Assembly (NCBI GenBank): GCA_035772735.1
Contig: JASDFA010000002.1
Span: forward strand, 7,874,001-7,938,000
Length of the DNA: 64,000 bases
Reading direction: 5' to 3'
From: Datura wrightii
Lineage: Eukaryota; Streptophyta; Magnoliopsida; Solanales; Solanaceae
Translations under genes and position numbers: made by a program
Notes under the pieces: model-generated
What the model saw: the letters and a program-made list of their open reading frames with translations, nothing else
Databases searched by the model: none
What the model was told of the DNA's origin: nothing
Shown here: positions 10,698-22,929 of the stretch, one piece after another
Position numbering within the stretch: position 1 is the stretch's first letter
Layout: each line of letters opens with the position of its first letter

Positions 10698-12947
10698 TGT
10701 CAAGCCCCACCTTGGGAGGCATGACTGGCACGTGGTGCCCTACTAAGACCTGGATTGCTAGACTACTGAGCCTAAGCACTTCTGGTGCCAGGCTGGCTCT
10801 ACCCCTAGATTCATGGAACCAACAGGCTATATAACGGTTGTAAATACAGCCTCCGGCTGACTAGGCCTATAGCCTCCTATAAGAAAACAACAACTGACCA
10901 GAGCCATAGGAGTATACAGGAACCTATGCGGGCCGACAAGGCCACCATGCTGACTAGTTTCACTGAAAAGCTGAACTAAATGCTAAACTGCTTTGTGACC
11001 GACAAGGTCACCAACTATCAACTATACAAGGCCCCACACGGCCATCATAAAAGAACTAAAACATACACATGGCCTCACACGACCGGTACGACTAACCACA
11101 GGGAATATATAATATGCAAGCCTCTAAGAATGATAATAAGATGGTCAAGATAGGGCCCCGACCTACCCATACTGTAAAACAAAAAGAGAAATAAACTCTA
11201 GCTTTCAAGCTCTGGAAGACAGCAGTTAATGACTCTGTGTGCTGGCTGGAATTATGACGGATCGGCTCCTCGTCCATGAGTACCTACAGGCAAGTAATGC
11301 AGCACCCCCAAACGGGCGTCAGTACCACAGGTACCGAGTATGCAAAGCAATAACTAGAACATAACTGAAGATAAACAGTAATACTGATAGTTACTGAAGT
11401 ATAGGAGATGGCTAAGACTGCTTGGGATAGAAGAATCTGAAATGAGCTTAACTGTACTGGAGAGAAGGTGAGAATCATACCTGTCAGTGCAGCGTCCTTC
11501 TATCTATCAATTTAATAAGTAACACATATAGCATACAAGAACCTATACCAGCCCCCATAAGCCGGAAGGTACCAATCAACATGCATTCTATATACCCCTA
11601 GCCGGGTCTCCATCCACCTAGTAACTATTCACACCACTCACCTAGTAACTATGAGCATCCCACCGGCCCCCTAGGTATGCAACTTGGGCTCTTTAGGCCC
11701 CTGACTATAGTTGTATCTAAGTCCGGAGGACTCTTGTAAACTAAGATCTGAGATCTGTATCTGTAATCTGTAATCTGTACCCCAGGCACAAGTGCTCGAC
11801 AGGTGTGTGCTATAATGCTGATCAGCCTGCTATGGGGAATTCTGCCTCCCATCTTCGTCCTCTGGCGGACGGCATGCTACTCCTTGAAGTGATGTATCCT
11901 CACCCTCTGGCGGGCGAGTCGACACAGCTATTAACCCTGGGGCGGAAAGGAAGCTCTAAGGTGCCCAACATAGAACAATCAGGTCTCTACAAACAAAAAT
12001 AATCACATATAACATATATATTAAATCTGATAATACTGTCCATGTTCTGATATTCTATTTAGAATCCCTTGCTGAATTATACTGGATTTGATACTGAGTT
12101 ATACTGAGTTTGGAATAATATCTCGCTGTCTGACACTAATTTACTAACTTTTATTCTGAATTGGACATAATAATTATTCAAGCATGCTTACTGAATTCAC
12201 ACTGCATAATACTCGGCTTTGAAACGTTCTTCTTGAATTTATTCTATTTTACTATACTAGAATTACTTTATTGCCGAAGAAACTGGCTTTACATCCCTCA
12301 GTTGCCGACTTCTTGACTAACTAGCGTAACTCGGCTAATATCCAGCTATTTCTTCCAACTGCATTCATATTCATAGCAAATAAAACTAAATTCATCAATA
12401 TTCTAGAATAAAACACTACTATGAATATATATACTGCCCAAACTTTGACTTATCGAAAAACAGCCGAAAACTCGCTATATCTCGGAAGTCCAGAAGGGAG
12501 AAATACTCACTTTAGGGCTAGGAGTATATTGACACTAATTTGGAGCAATTCCACTTACCTTATATCGGTAGGACGACAATTCGCTGTCCGAATTTCACGA
12601 AACTAACTCCGTAGGATTGCTCCCTGTAGCTTTATACTTCGCTACCCGAAGTTAATTTGAGTTTGGACTGCGTTTGACGGCGTAATCGGATGAATATTTA
12701 TATGGAATCCTCGTCTTCTTTTGTTTTTGGTCGCTTACTAGAAATTAAAAGATGGGAAACGATTTAAAACAAAGTGGGATGGCTTTATATACTTGGGGCC
12801 TTTAAGTCGCATTTGCCTTGCGACACTCCGACTTGGCGCTTGTCCAGTCTCTCCCCGGGCCCTTTTTGTATCACGTATGGCATTCTAAAACTCTTAACCA
12901 ACATGCGAATAGTCCATCTAAATGTCAAGAATTTACGGGGTGTAACA
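10698..12947 (-). repeat. Element C 5' LTR (right LTR)
   Basis: It pairs with 3157-5434. The minus-strand TATA (GTATATAAAG) is at about 12784-12793. It directly abuts the primer-binding site on its inner side and the ATTAT duplication on its outer side. Confidence 0.92.
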
Positions 12948-12952
12948 ATTAT
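12948..12952. other. Target-site duplication of element C, right copy
   Basis: ATTAT, identical to 3152-3156. Confidence 0.9.
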
Positions 12953-13280
12953 GGAGACACAGGCCCAATTAGCAGTGAATTAGGAGAGGATGGCATCAGA
13001 TTTTAAAAATCAGCAGTTGGCCACCCACAATCTAGAGAAGCAGATGGGTCAAATAGCAGCTTCTCACTACACTAGACCGCAGGGAGGATTACCCAGTGAC
13101 ACAGACACAAACCCCCAACAGGTCAACGCTATCAGTCTGAGGAGTGGCAGGCAATTGGCTGATGCACCACCGAAAGAGAGGAGAAATGAGGTGCAGCCGG
13201 AGTTGGTTAGAAAGGGACCATCCACTGACAAAGGAGAGAATCAGAGTGTTTTGCAACAAAATGCACAATCATCATTGTAG
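12953..13280 (+). pseudogene. E1 gag, C-terminal part (after nested element C)
   Basis: The gag interrupted at 3156 resumes here. It reads NQQLATHNLEKQMGQIA and TRPQGGLPSDT, matching NNQLATKALEYQFGQFAEA and TRPRGGLPSDT in E2 (about 31156-31250). A TAG at 12981-12983 and a TAG at 13278-13280 are in frame. The same frame then runs on into the protease. Confidence 0.85.
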
Positions 13281-13928
13281 CCAGCACAGAGACTACCACC
13301 ACCATTTCCACAAAGACTCAAAAAGAGCAAGGAGGAGGAATGCTTTAGAAAGTTCTTTGATATTTTCAAAGAACTTCACATAAATTTGCCTTTGCTTGAA
13401 GTTTTACAGGGAATGCGCAAGTATGCTAAGTACTTGAAAGATGTGGTGGCCAACAAAGTCAGATTGGTGGATGTTCAGATAGTAGCACTGACTGAGGAGT
13501 GCAGCCACAGGGTAATGAGCAAGATACCTAAAAAGCTCAAAGAACTAGGGAGTTTTACCCTCCCCATACAAATTGGTAAAGCTGAGGTGATAAGAGTTCT
13601 GTGTGATTTAGGGGCAGCAATTAATCTAATGCCCCTATCTCTGTTTAATACATTGGGGTTAGGTCAACTGAGACCAACACAATTGATGTTGCAACTGGCA
13701 GACAAGTCGCGAGTGGCACCAGATGGAATAATCGAGGACCTTCTAATCAAAGTGGGTAAGTTCATTATACCCACTGACTTCATTATATTGGATTCTAAAG
13801 TTGATGACAAGGTACCCCTGATCTTGGGACGGCCATTCTTGGCCACTGGAGGAGCGATTATTAATGTAAGAGTAGGGACCCCAAAAATGAGGGTTGATGA
13901 TGAAGAAGAACTCTTCTGGGTCTACTAA
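13281..13928 (+). pseudogene. E1 aspartic protease (retropepsin) region
   Basis: The frame of the upstream gag continues through PPPFPQRLKKSKEEECF and LLEVLQGMRKYAKYLKDVV into a full-length protease. It has CDLGAAINL with the catalytic Asp at 13605-13607, and VPLILGRPFLATGGAIINV near 13816-13870. The block is open from 13281 to 13928, so this is the best preserved domain of E1. It would process gag if expressed. There is no polymerase downstream; the sequence goes straight to the conserved tail at about 14205. Confidence 0.88.
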
Positions 13929-16127
13929 TAGATTAACCCACCCACACATTACAGAGACCTTTGTAAGGTCAGTGTGTTATTAGAGGCTAAGGGTGTGGTG
14001 GCAGATTCCATAGGTCCACGGTCACAGGAGATGATTACGTTTCAGCCCTAATCTGATGGAGGACTTCCGTTAGAGAAGGAGTTGGAGGAAGAGAGGGACA
14101 GAGTGGCGGCTGTCCCTTGAAAAAACAAAAAGAGAAGAAGATGGTTCTCGAAAGGGAACACAGGTATGAGGATGTCCTGAAAAGGATAGTCCACGTCATG
14201 TCGCGACGTGAAATTAGGCGCTTCTTGGGAGATAACCCAAGGATACCACAAGTACAATTTTAATTTTTTTCATTTGTGTTGATTTTGTTTATTTTCATCT
14301 TCTTGTTGTTTTTGGTGGAGAATTAAGCACAGATGGAGGGAAAGTCTGAGTACCCTTGGAGGAGGAAGCTAAGAAGCATGAAAGAGGGAAAGTGTGGGGT
14401 CGAATACCCACTTGTTCAAAAATGAAGAAAAACATGCTTTTAGCTAGGCCTAGAGGCCCCAAGGAGTATTTCTCACCCTGTTTGAATTTTAATTAGATGC
14501 TTTGGGAACATAGCATGATCAAGTGTGGGGCGAGGAAAATTTCAAAATTTTGTGCTTAATGATTTCAGGTGAATTTAGTGCTTGATAGGTAGTGGTTGAG
14601 GAAAAATTTTTGAGTTAAGCATGATTCACCCACCTATTGGTTTTTCTTTTCGGTTCTTTTTCGACGGGGGGCACTTTGAACTAAAGAATAAAAATTTTCT
14701 TTATTTGTATATAGTTGCTTTTAGTCGTAGTTAGGGACTATTCCCGACGATGGATGGATGACGACCATCTTGAGGGAAAATTAGTCAATAGGTTTTGATT
14801 TTTTAACCCGTAGTTAATTGATGGCTTGATGTTCTTGTTATGTGTTGTACATGATTGTGAGATGCAAGTATGGTTAGTTTTGAAGCATGTAAGTTGTATA
14901 ACTCTATTTGAGACACCTAGGCTCTTGAATGTGACTCTATGTGCTTAAAGCTTAATTTTGAATTCTTGTGATTAGTTGAGTTAAGAGCCTGCTGAATTTG
15001 TCTTAAATTGAGCATGTGCACTGAGTGTAAGGTTTTTGAATATTCCATGCTATTGTGTAGTGTCTAGAACTTTCCTGGCGTGTATACAAAGCGAAATGAA
15101 AGATGTAGATTGTAGGAGATAATTTAGGCATTTCTTTGAACGAACCTAATTTTTATCCCTCATTTTACCTACCTTGAATGTCTGATCCTAGTTAGCCCCA
15201 TTGAGCCTTAAGCCTATTCTTTGATAGCTGCAACATAAGCTTAATCATTTTCTTTCAATAGCCTTGAAGTTGCTCCAAAACTCCTAAGAGTTTAAGTGAA
15301 AAATCCAAAAGAGTAAAGGAGTGAGAACCGTGAACAAGGAGGAAAAATAACGATTGTGGGAGTTGAGGAAAAGATTAAAGGTTCACTTGTTTGAAAATGC
15401 TTGAATGTTGGTAGGGAGTAAGAGAACAAATGAATGAAAAAGTTGCTTAAGTACTCCTTACTAATAAGCTAAGTTTGCTTAAAGAAATGGGAGGCAAAAG
15501 AGGAAATTTAAGAGTGAAAAGAATGAAGGTGAAGTAAGAGAAGAGATGTCTGTAATGAACGTGTGATGTATTAAAAGCGCTTGGGGAAGATAGCCACTAT
15601 TACTGGCCAGAATAGTACTTACTCGCCCTTAGCTTACATTACTATCCGATAAGTCCTATTTGATATTACGTTCAAACATTCTTATATTAGTGGAGAAAAA
15701 CACTAAGGGCAAGCTTATGGGTCAATACACATGGCATGTGAATTCTTTGTCAGAGTGAGCTTAATTCTTATCCATATACCCATACACGCTATAATGTAAA
15801 AATTGGTGAGTAAAAATGGGTAACTCTCTTGTTGTGAGGGCACATGTTTATTGAAGGATAAAATTCATGTCGAATATCTTGTATCGGTTGATTTGCATGA
15901 GTTTGTTGAGATTGAGAGTCAATTCTTGAGGTTAGGAAGTCTTAACATAGTCATATTTTCTTTTGATGGTTACACCGTGCATTCTATATTTTTAACTTGC
16001 TATCTAAAAACAATCGTTGTAGCCGTAGCTTGAATTTTCTTGCTCAATTAGCTAATGTGTAAGTCTTCATGTGCATGAGATGTGAAAGAGTTGTTCGAGG
16101 ACGAACAAGGAGTTAAGTGTGGGGTAG
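13929..16127 (+). other. E1 3' noncoding region (no RT, RNase H, integrase or ORF2)
   Basis: No coding domain can be recognised in any frame. A tail motif (GGCGCTTCTTGGGAGATAAC at 14217-14236) lies about 290 bases after the protease. From about 14640 onward the sequence aligns with the E2 region 34860-36361. Shared landmarks include GATGGATGGATGACGACC (14749 onward), a GAGCATGTGCA stretch near 15010 and GTGTCTAGAACTT near 15060. AAGTGTGGGG motifs occur at 14390, 14521 and 16115. Confidence 0.75.
16115..16127 (+). other. E1 polypurine tract
   Basis: AAGTGTGGGGTAG lies directly before the TG of the 3' LTR. E2 has the same motif in the same place (36348-36361). Confidence 0.85.
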
Positions 16128-17713
16128 TGAACTTGGGCATAATTACGTGCCCAGGTGCTATTTTATAGCTTAATTTCGTCATGTTTGTCTAATTATACAC
16201 TTACATTCTTATGCGATTTTTTGTAAATTTGGGTATGCACTAACCAACATGATTAGTCCTTGTTTTGTAGGTGTAAAATGCATATGAGGGACTAAATAAT
16301 GATAGGTGAAGGGAAGGAATGGAGTTAGGAAGTGAATTGCAAAAGATGGAAAGAAAACATGCCATGGCAAGGCTGGCTGTGCCAGGCAGCGTGCCACGCT
16401 GTGCGTGTGCCGCGCCCAGCACCGTGCCACACCAAGGCCATGCGTGCGAAATGCTTCCCTCCAAGGTGCCTGCGTGCCAGCGTCCGTGCCACGCCAGGCA
16501 TTGCTGCGCACCGCAGGCCGTGCCACGCTAGCCATCGCGCAGGATTAGCATCGTGCCACGCCGGTTGTCGAGCCATGCCTCGGCGAAGAAACATTCAAAT
16601 GCAATTTCTAGTGGGCTTCAGCGTTACCTCTGTGGCACGGAGGCAAATTGGTGCGTTCACCTCCGTGCAATGAAGCTATTTCATGACAGGCCAAAAATTG
16701 CAAATTAGACCCTTAGCTCCTAAAATCATTTCTCACAAAATATTTTCTGAAAAACATAGAGGAGAGCAAAGGGAGAAGTGAAGAAATCACCTAGGGTTCA
16801 CTAATTTTACATTCACTTTTACCTATTCTTGAAAGTACTCTACTTTAACGATGTTTTTAAGTTATTGTATGAACATGAGTGGCTAAAACCCTTCCCCTAG
16901 GGTTGAGGCCACGTGATATGATTGTAATGCATGAATTCATTTTGGTTTGAGTTGTTAATTGTTATTTTGTCTTACATTTTTTATTATGGATGTTTTTATG
17001 CTTGATTACGATGAAATCATACATGTTAAGCTAGGTAAAAGCTTGAGAGAGTAACCCTAGGATAGAACAAGAGAATGTACGGAGAAAGTTCTTATCTTAC
17101 GATAGATTCGCGGTTAGGATAGCAATTATACCTAATTTTCCTTGCTTGATTGATAAAATGGGATGATAGCAAGACACCGGCTTAGAATTGTCACTCCACC
17201 ACTCATAGAAGTAGTTGTGAAGCTAAGTTAGGTTAAATGATTAGAGGTACAAAAGTCCCTAATCAAGAGAACAACCCCCGTAAATCACATCCATGTAGTT
17301 GAATTGCCCACGAACTAGGATGTCACATCCCCTCTCAACGATGTAGTTGTGAAGCTAGTTTGTCATGTTTAGAGGCTCGAGAGACCATGAACATCGCATT
17401 TTCCAACTATGTGAGACAACAATTTATAATTTCTATAAGTGAACCATTACAAAGTGTAACATTGCATGATTATCCGACCTTAGCTCTAGTTGCTTATTAT
17501 ATCGTTTCTAGATTATTTTGTGACCACCCCAAAACGTAATTATAATTTACCGAAAAATTCTATAATCAACACTTGTGAAGGTTAATCTTACACTTGAACT
17601 TCATAATTTGCTGAATTGGTCCAGTCCCCATGGGTTCGATATTCGGCACTTAAAAAGGGCCACTGTATTACTTGTACGACCGCGTATGCTTGCGAGTGCG
17701 CTAGAGCGCAACA
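16128..17713 (+). repeat. E1 3' LTR
   Basis: It starts TGAACTTGGG and ends GCGCAACA, and pairs with 196-1786. Compared with the 5' LTR it lacks about 18 bases around 16705, including the TATAAA, between AAATT direct repeats. A 9-base inverted repeat (GCACGGAGG at 16635-16643, CCTCCGTGC at 16660-16668) lies in the GC-rich block. Confidence 0.9.
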
Positions 17714-17718
17714 GTCGT
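17714..17718. other. Target-site duplication of E1, right copy
   Basis: GTCGT, one mismatch to 191-195. Confidence 0.65.
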
Positions 17719-18344
17719 TCCTTCACTCGTACGTTGGCTGGCATCTACCGAATCTAGTTAAGTGTTGTGAACTAGTATTACTTGTACGATAAACGTACGA
17801 GTCATACAAATCAGGTGGTTTGATACTGAGAATTCTAGCAATCTTCTGAAATTTATCACGGATGGCTTGGTAGGACTCGTACCTCGATTCTACAACCTGT
17901 GACTCCTTCTTGTACCCGGAGACCTGTCAGTCTTCACTTCTTCTGAACTTTTCAATGACTCCTCGGTAGGATTTTTAGGTAGATCTCACGATTCGTGGTT
18001 GCTACCTGTACCAGGAGACTTAGCCTGAACAACATCTTCTAAAGCTTTCTACGACTGCTATGGTACGGCTAGTATCAGGATGGTATGGCTCATACCATAA
18101 GCCATAAATTTCCTTCGTCTCAACTGTTTTGGCTTGGACTTTTCCACGATTCTCAGTACGGCTCGTATTGAGGTCTGTACTTAGCCAAATTTTTACAATT
18201 TTCTCCATCTTTTGCACAATTTAACTTCAAGTTCTATTTTCCCTGAAAACAAAGTAAAAGTGCCTCATATATATATAAACACACCTAAGTCCATGCTCAT
18301 TTCCTCAGTTTTAAGCATAGAAAGTGTTGTTAACTCACAGCACA
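17714..18344 (-). repeat. LTR of family B, copy 1, right part
   Basis: It continues the alignment broken at 195 and matches 45285-45917. The outer end CTCACAGCACA corresponds to CTCACAACACA at 45907-45917. Sequence beyond 18344 no longer matches the B copy, so this is the LTR edge. On the minus strand the LTR therefore starts TGTGCTGTGAG. Confidence 0.85.
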
Positions 18345-18963
18345 GCAACACCCTCTGTTTAATACTTCTGCATGTTCTCAGGCAAAGAGAAAAAATTTAA
18401 AAAATCATACTTAACTAGAAAATAAACTTAGAATACCTACAGCCAACACAACAAAATTTGCACTATGAACCACAATCAGCTATTGGCCCCTTTTTCATTC
18501 AAACTAGGTCAGTTATGCATACATATAGCCACAACTAATGAAATACAGGTATGAAGATATAGAATCCAACTATTAGCAGAGAATTAAGATATTACCAATG
18601 TTATTCACACGGACAATTTGGTAAAATGCAACACAAACCAAGTACCCTCACAACAAATGAAGTCCCTGGACAATCATAGATATATACAATTATGAAAGTT
18701 GGGACTAAAAAAATGAGACTCTCACTCTCACAAAGAAGTTCCGAATACTACACATCGGATACCATAGGCTTGCCCTTATTTTCTTTGCTTTGGCTCTTCG
18801 GCCATTTAAGCCGGGATCACTATAGGACTTTGTTTGGCTTGTAATGTAGGCTTCGATCTAGGTATGGTAGATATTGAATTTAGTGACTAGACCCTCCTTA
18901 GCACTACATACTCTGGCTTCACTTTTCAAGTTTTACCTCATTTTTCACTTTTTCAACTTTTCC
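18345..18963. other. Unassigned AT-rich sequence between family-B LTR and element F
   Basis: I see no open frame of note, no repeat of other parts of this window and no recognisable RNA gene. It could be old host intergenic DNA or an unrecognised element. Family-B copy 1 ends on its left and F begins on its right. Confidence 0.4.
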
Positions 18964-20941
18964 TATTACACCCCGTAAGTTTCTATCATTTAACCGACGC
19001 ATGCGTACGTATGTTAAGAGTTTTGTAGTATGACACATGTGAGGAAGGGCTTGGGGAGTGAGAATATGAGCACGTCGTTGAACAAGCAGGAGGCCGGGGC
19101 CGAAGGCAGGGCGCACTGGGCACCACGTCGCGCGGCCATGCTTTGCTCTGCCCGGCGTGCCATGCCCCCCCCCCCCACCTCAAATTATATAAACTCCCTC
19201 AAGTCTTAAATGAATCATTGAAAAACATTTCCTATAAGAAGACCCTCGATAGTACTAAGCTTCTCTCTAACTTTTCATTTAGTTTAAGAAAAATTATGTC
19301 GTTAAACTCCATTCAAATGCAAATTCATCTTGGATAGCAAGTTCTGAGCCTACGAGGAACGTACCTACAGAGTTATTTCTTGAAATCTCGCTCTGATTGT
19401 CGGAGTCCCACCGAATAGAATTTGTAGAAATCACTTCTAATTGAGTCCTAAGCATCCACAAATTATAAGTAAGTGTTTCTACCCTCTAAACTCTTAGGAA
19501 TTTGTAAGCTTTCGGCTAAATTGGATAGAATTTGAACTGTAGTTAATATGCTTAAAGGAAATTCTTAGTAGTTGTTTCCTAGTATTGAAGATAGCTTTAT
19601 TCTCTCAGCGTACGGGCTGCAAATTGGAGGAATCATTGGCTTTAGGTTGGAACTGTTTGGGTAAACAGGAATCGACAATTGAGGTATGTTAAGGCTAACC
19701 TCTTCGTCAAGTTACTCTCATCGTAACATTGATACAACTTTTATTTCTATTGCAACTTAAGAGTTCGAGTTTTGTAGTTAGTCACTATGAATGGAATTAA
19801 GATTGTAATGTAGTATCCCCCATTAGGGGTTGATCATATTTTGTACGGCCTCTCGCCAGGGATAGTAGAGGGACTGGTAGTCATATGAACTGCTTACGGA
19901 GCTATAAACAGCTTATGCGGCTATGATACTGCTATTAATTGTCTAAAAGGACTAAAGTAAAGCCCTCAGGGCCACATTGGAGTCTCCTGTGAACTCCTTC
20001 TATGCCAAGATGGCACTAGTGACCCTCACTAAGGCCTGGAGTGCTCGAGAATGCAGTTGCAGTCATGTGGGACCTTAGGGGTATATAGACTGATTGGAAC
20101 TTGCCGGGGCTTACGGGCGCCCAGGTAGGAATTGGTTGTACCTTCCAGGCTTATGGGGTCCTGGTTAGGTTCTTGTTTGAATATTATCTTCTAGTTGTAG
20201 CTTATGATTATGACCTTGCACAGGTTAGATTCTGATTCTTGTTGTGGATTACTTCCAGTTCTTTTTAAAACTTTCATTTAGCTATTTTCATTATTGCCTT
20301 ACATATTCGGTACATATTGTACTGATGCCCACATATGGGGCGTTGCATACTTGCCTGCAGGTTCAGACAGACGAGTTTCATGACCTCCTTAGCAGCTACT
20401 CAGAGTCAGTAGATTGGTCAGCTCCCTTCCTTCAGGGTCGCCAATTAGAGAAGGTTTGCTTATTTTTGTTGTATTGCTTTTGGGGTAGGTCGGGGCCCTA
20501 TCCCAACCACTATTCTACTCGTAGAGGCTTGCGGACTACAGTTCCTACTTTTTGGTTGTTGTTGTCTATGTGGGGCCTATATATGTTATGTTTTATGTGT
20601 TAACCATGTGGGACCTAGCTTAGTTTTCAGTTAGCTGCCTTGTCGGCTATAGTTTATATATAACTACCTCTCTTTCTTTTGTTATGACTTAGACAACATG
20701 GTGGTCTAGTCAGCCTGCATGGGATTCTTTTATTATTGTTACTGTTGGGTTAGCTATTTTTATGCATGTTTGTTGTGTGGCCTATTCGGCCCGAGACTGT
20801 GTTTACATCCGAGATATAGCTGTTTGTTTTCTTAATTTTAAGTTTCTGGCAGGCACCTGAAGTGCATATGCCCAGCTAGGTCGGCCCAGGTTCCATTATG
20901 GCATTAGGTGCCACTTACGCCTCCTAAGGTGGGGCATGACA
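18964..20941 (+). repeat. F 5' LTR
   Basis: It aligns from TATTACACCCCGTAAG (TGTTACACCCCGTAAG in the 3' LTR) as far as the point where the 3' LTR is truncated. It ends GGGGCATGACA next to the primer site. TATATAAAC at 19186-19194 is the likely TATA box. Confidence 0.9.
19040..19194 (+). promoter_or_regulatory. F LTR GC-rich block, poly-C run and TATA box
   Basis: A GC-rich stretch with GGCC, GCGC and GCATGG-type words is followed by 12 consecutive C (19165-19176) and TATATAAAC. In the 3' LTR the poly-C position is occupied by CCA repeats (26281-26311) before a TAATATAAAA TATA-like site at 26321-26330. The layout resembles the GC block before TATA in E1 and E2. Confidence 0.55.
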
Positions 20942-20945
20942 AACT

Positions 20946-20957
20946 AGGTATCAGAGC
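20946..20957 (+). other. F primer-binding site (initiator tRNA-Met)
   Basis: AGGTATCAGAGC, four bases after the 5' LTR, differs from the standard TGGTATCAGAGC by its first base. Confidence 0.85.
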
Positions 20958-21159
20958 AACATCATATCCTAGGAAATCTGTAAGCCATGTCTAGTAGAGT
21001 CCTTCGTATGGGTGTGTTGTGCACCACATGTTATAGAAAGGAGGCTACGAGGCATGATAGTATGGATACCCTCCTTTCTTTTCCCAAATCGTGCTACAGA
21101 GCTAAGTTGTGTAGGGTCGAGTCCCTATGCTTATGTTATTTTTCTTATCTATAGAGAAA

Positions 21160-22500
21160 ATGTCTAATGCACACCAGACTACGGTTGGTCGAGATTTGGG
21201 TACTGCGGTAGGAGAGGGCACTAGCTGAGTGCCACAATCGTGGATAACCCAACCTGAGGGCGATAGGGAGACATCACCTCGATCTCCCCAACATTATCCA
21301 CCATATCAGAAGCCCCCCAGGGCAGCAGATACACCAGTACCACCCCCAGTCATACCTATACCGTCGGATCAGGAGGTTAGAAGTGCGGTTTACATGTTGG
21401 CTCGGATGATGGCAGCTCAATGCTAGCCAGTGGCACCCGTTTCCATTGAATATACTAAAGGACTCGAAATTTCGAGGATTCATGAGTTTCTCTCCTTGAG
21501 TCCTCCATAGTTTATGGGGACAGATCATAGAGAGGATCCTCAAGATTTCTTAGATCAGTTGTAGAGAATATTCAGGGTGATGCATGCTTCGTCCATGGAA
21601 TCAGTACAGTTGGCAGTGTTTCGTATATGAGACATAGCAGTTGTGTGGTACAAGAGCTAGGGAAGGTCCAGAGGCAAAGATGTATCCCCAACTACTTTAC
21701 TGGGTTTTTCGGAAGCCTTCCTAGATCATTATCTGCCTCAAGAAATCCAATAAGCCCAGATGGATCAGTTCTTACATATGGAGCAGGGCAGAATGAGTTT
21801 TTGGAAGTACGCACAGAGGTTTGACTCATTGGCAAGATATGCGCCAGCTTTTGTTGATATTATGCCAGCTAGGGTACACCGGTTTAATATGGGGCTTTCT
21901 ACGAAGTATGTAGAGACTTGTATTACAACTACTTTGCGTGAGGACATGGATATTTCGCGCATTCAAGATTTTTCTTAGAATATAGAGGTAATCAAGAAGC
22001 GCCAGTATGACGCTGAGAGGGTAAGTCAGGAGTAGCACCAGAGAGCTAGACCCACTGATTTATAGGCAGAGTTTCAAAGGGGCCCATACCTTGGTTCCCA
22101 AGTATGCCACCTAGACCTTTACCTCCACAGCAGTAGGGCAGCATGGCATATCATCGTGGAAAGGCAGGTCCTAGAGAGAGTTCACAAGTGTCAGGCTCGC
22201 AGCAACAAAGAGTTTCATATCAGGTTTGGCTCGTTCCACCGTATTGTAGGATTTGCAGTCAACAAATCTTTGGGAAGTGTAGGTACGGTTCCACTGCGTG
22301 TTATACTTTTGGTCAAGAGGGTCAAACGATGAGGGATTGGCCGAATAGAGATTAGTGGGATTGGGACCAATAGAATAGGCCCTCAGTAGGATCACATGCC
22401 CCAGCACCTTCGGCAGGGCATAGGCCTTTAGCTCCAGCTGCAGAGGTAGAGGTGGATAAGGGGAATCTAGTTTTGCTGGTGTTCTGAATCATACCTACGC
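21160..22500 (+). pseudogene. F gag (broken)
   Basis: ATG at 21160 begins MSNAHQTTVGRDLGTAVGEG, with a TGA/TAG soon after. Later blocks are PSDQEVRSAVYMLARMMA (about 21363-21416), MGTDHREDPQDFLDQL (about 21513-21560) and SFWKYAQRFDSLARYAPAF (about 21798-21855). The nucleocapsid zinc knuckle at about 22300-22341 reads CYTFGQEGQTMRDW. Three of its four metal ligands are lost when compared with CYICGQEGHVMRNC in element C. Multiple in-frame stops make it non-functional. Confidence 0.85.
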
Positions 22501-22529
22501 TATAGTAGGGTGACAGGAGTCAGAGTCTT

Positions 22530-22900
22530 CACCAGATGTTGTGACAGGTATGCTGGATGTTTGCTCTAACCTGGTTTATGCTTTGATTGATTTAGATTCT
22601 ACCCTATCTTATGTTACTCCATTAGTGGCATGAAATTTAGTATAACACCAAAATTGCTTTAGCGACCATTTTCTGTATCCAAACCCTTTGGTGACTCTAT
22701 TATTGCTAAAAGGATTTATCAGGGTTGTGTAGTGGAGCTTATTGGTCTCCAGACTTTAGCAGACTTAGTAGAGCTAGAAATGATTGATTTTGATGTAATT
22801 ATGGGCATGGATTAGCTAGATCCATGTTGTGTCTATGTGGAGTGTTGGACTAGGACTGTCCGATTTCACTTTCCAAGGGAGGTAGTGCGAGAATGAAAAG
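22530..22900 (+). pseudogene. F protease remnant
   Basis: The frame reads NLVYALIDLDSTLSYVTPLV at about 22570-22629. The catalytic Asp is kept but the following Pro-Gly has become Leu-Asp, which should spoil the active-site loop. Downstream blocks (GLQTL..LVELEMIDFDVIMGM) are recognisable only with frameshifts and stops. Confidence 0.75.
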
Positions 22901-22929
22901 GCAATGCAGCTAGGCCAAAAGGTAGGTTT

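Larger units (their letters stand above)
3157..12947 (-). mobile_element. C: Tekay-type chromovirus nested in E1
   Basis: This is a 9.8-kb Ty3/gypsy element on the minus strand. It has LTRs of about 2.25-2.28 kb, an initiator tRNA-Met primer site (10676-10693), a polypurine tract (5435-5450) and coding remnants in the order gag, PR, RT, RNase H, integrase, chromodomain-type tail. Its perfect ATTAT duplication shows it entered the E1 gag as a unit. In-frame stops in gag, RT and integrase, plus a mutated protease active site, make it inactive. The domain order and the tail motif WEAEEDM near 5745 place it with Tekay (Del) chromoviruses, which are also represented by element F. Confidence 0.93.
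196..17713 (+). mobile_element. E1: Athila-like LTR element, gag-protease only, non-autonomous
   Basis: Two related LTRs (196-1786 and 16128-17713) flank a tRNA-Asp-type primer-binding site, a broken gag, a protease and a long 3' noncoding region ending in a polypurine tract. No reverse transcriptase, RNase H or integrase motif is visible anywhere between the protease and the 3' LTR. Without the nested element C (3157-12947 plus a 5-base duplication) E1 is about 7.7 kb. It sits in a family-B LTR with a near-identical target duplication. Its gag is closely similar to that of E2, but it lacks the ORF2 that E2 and B carry. The LTRs differ by many substitutions and small indels, so E1 looks older than E2. 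Confidence 0.85.
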
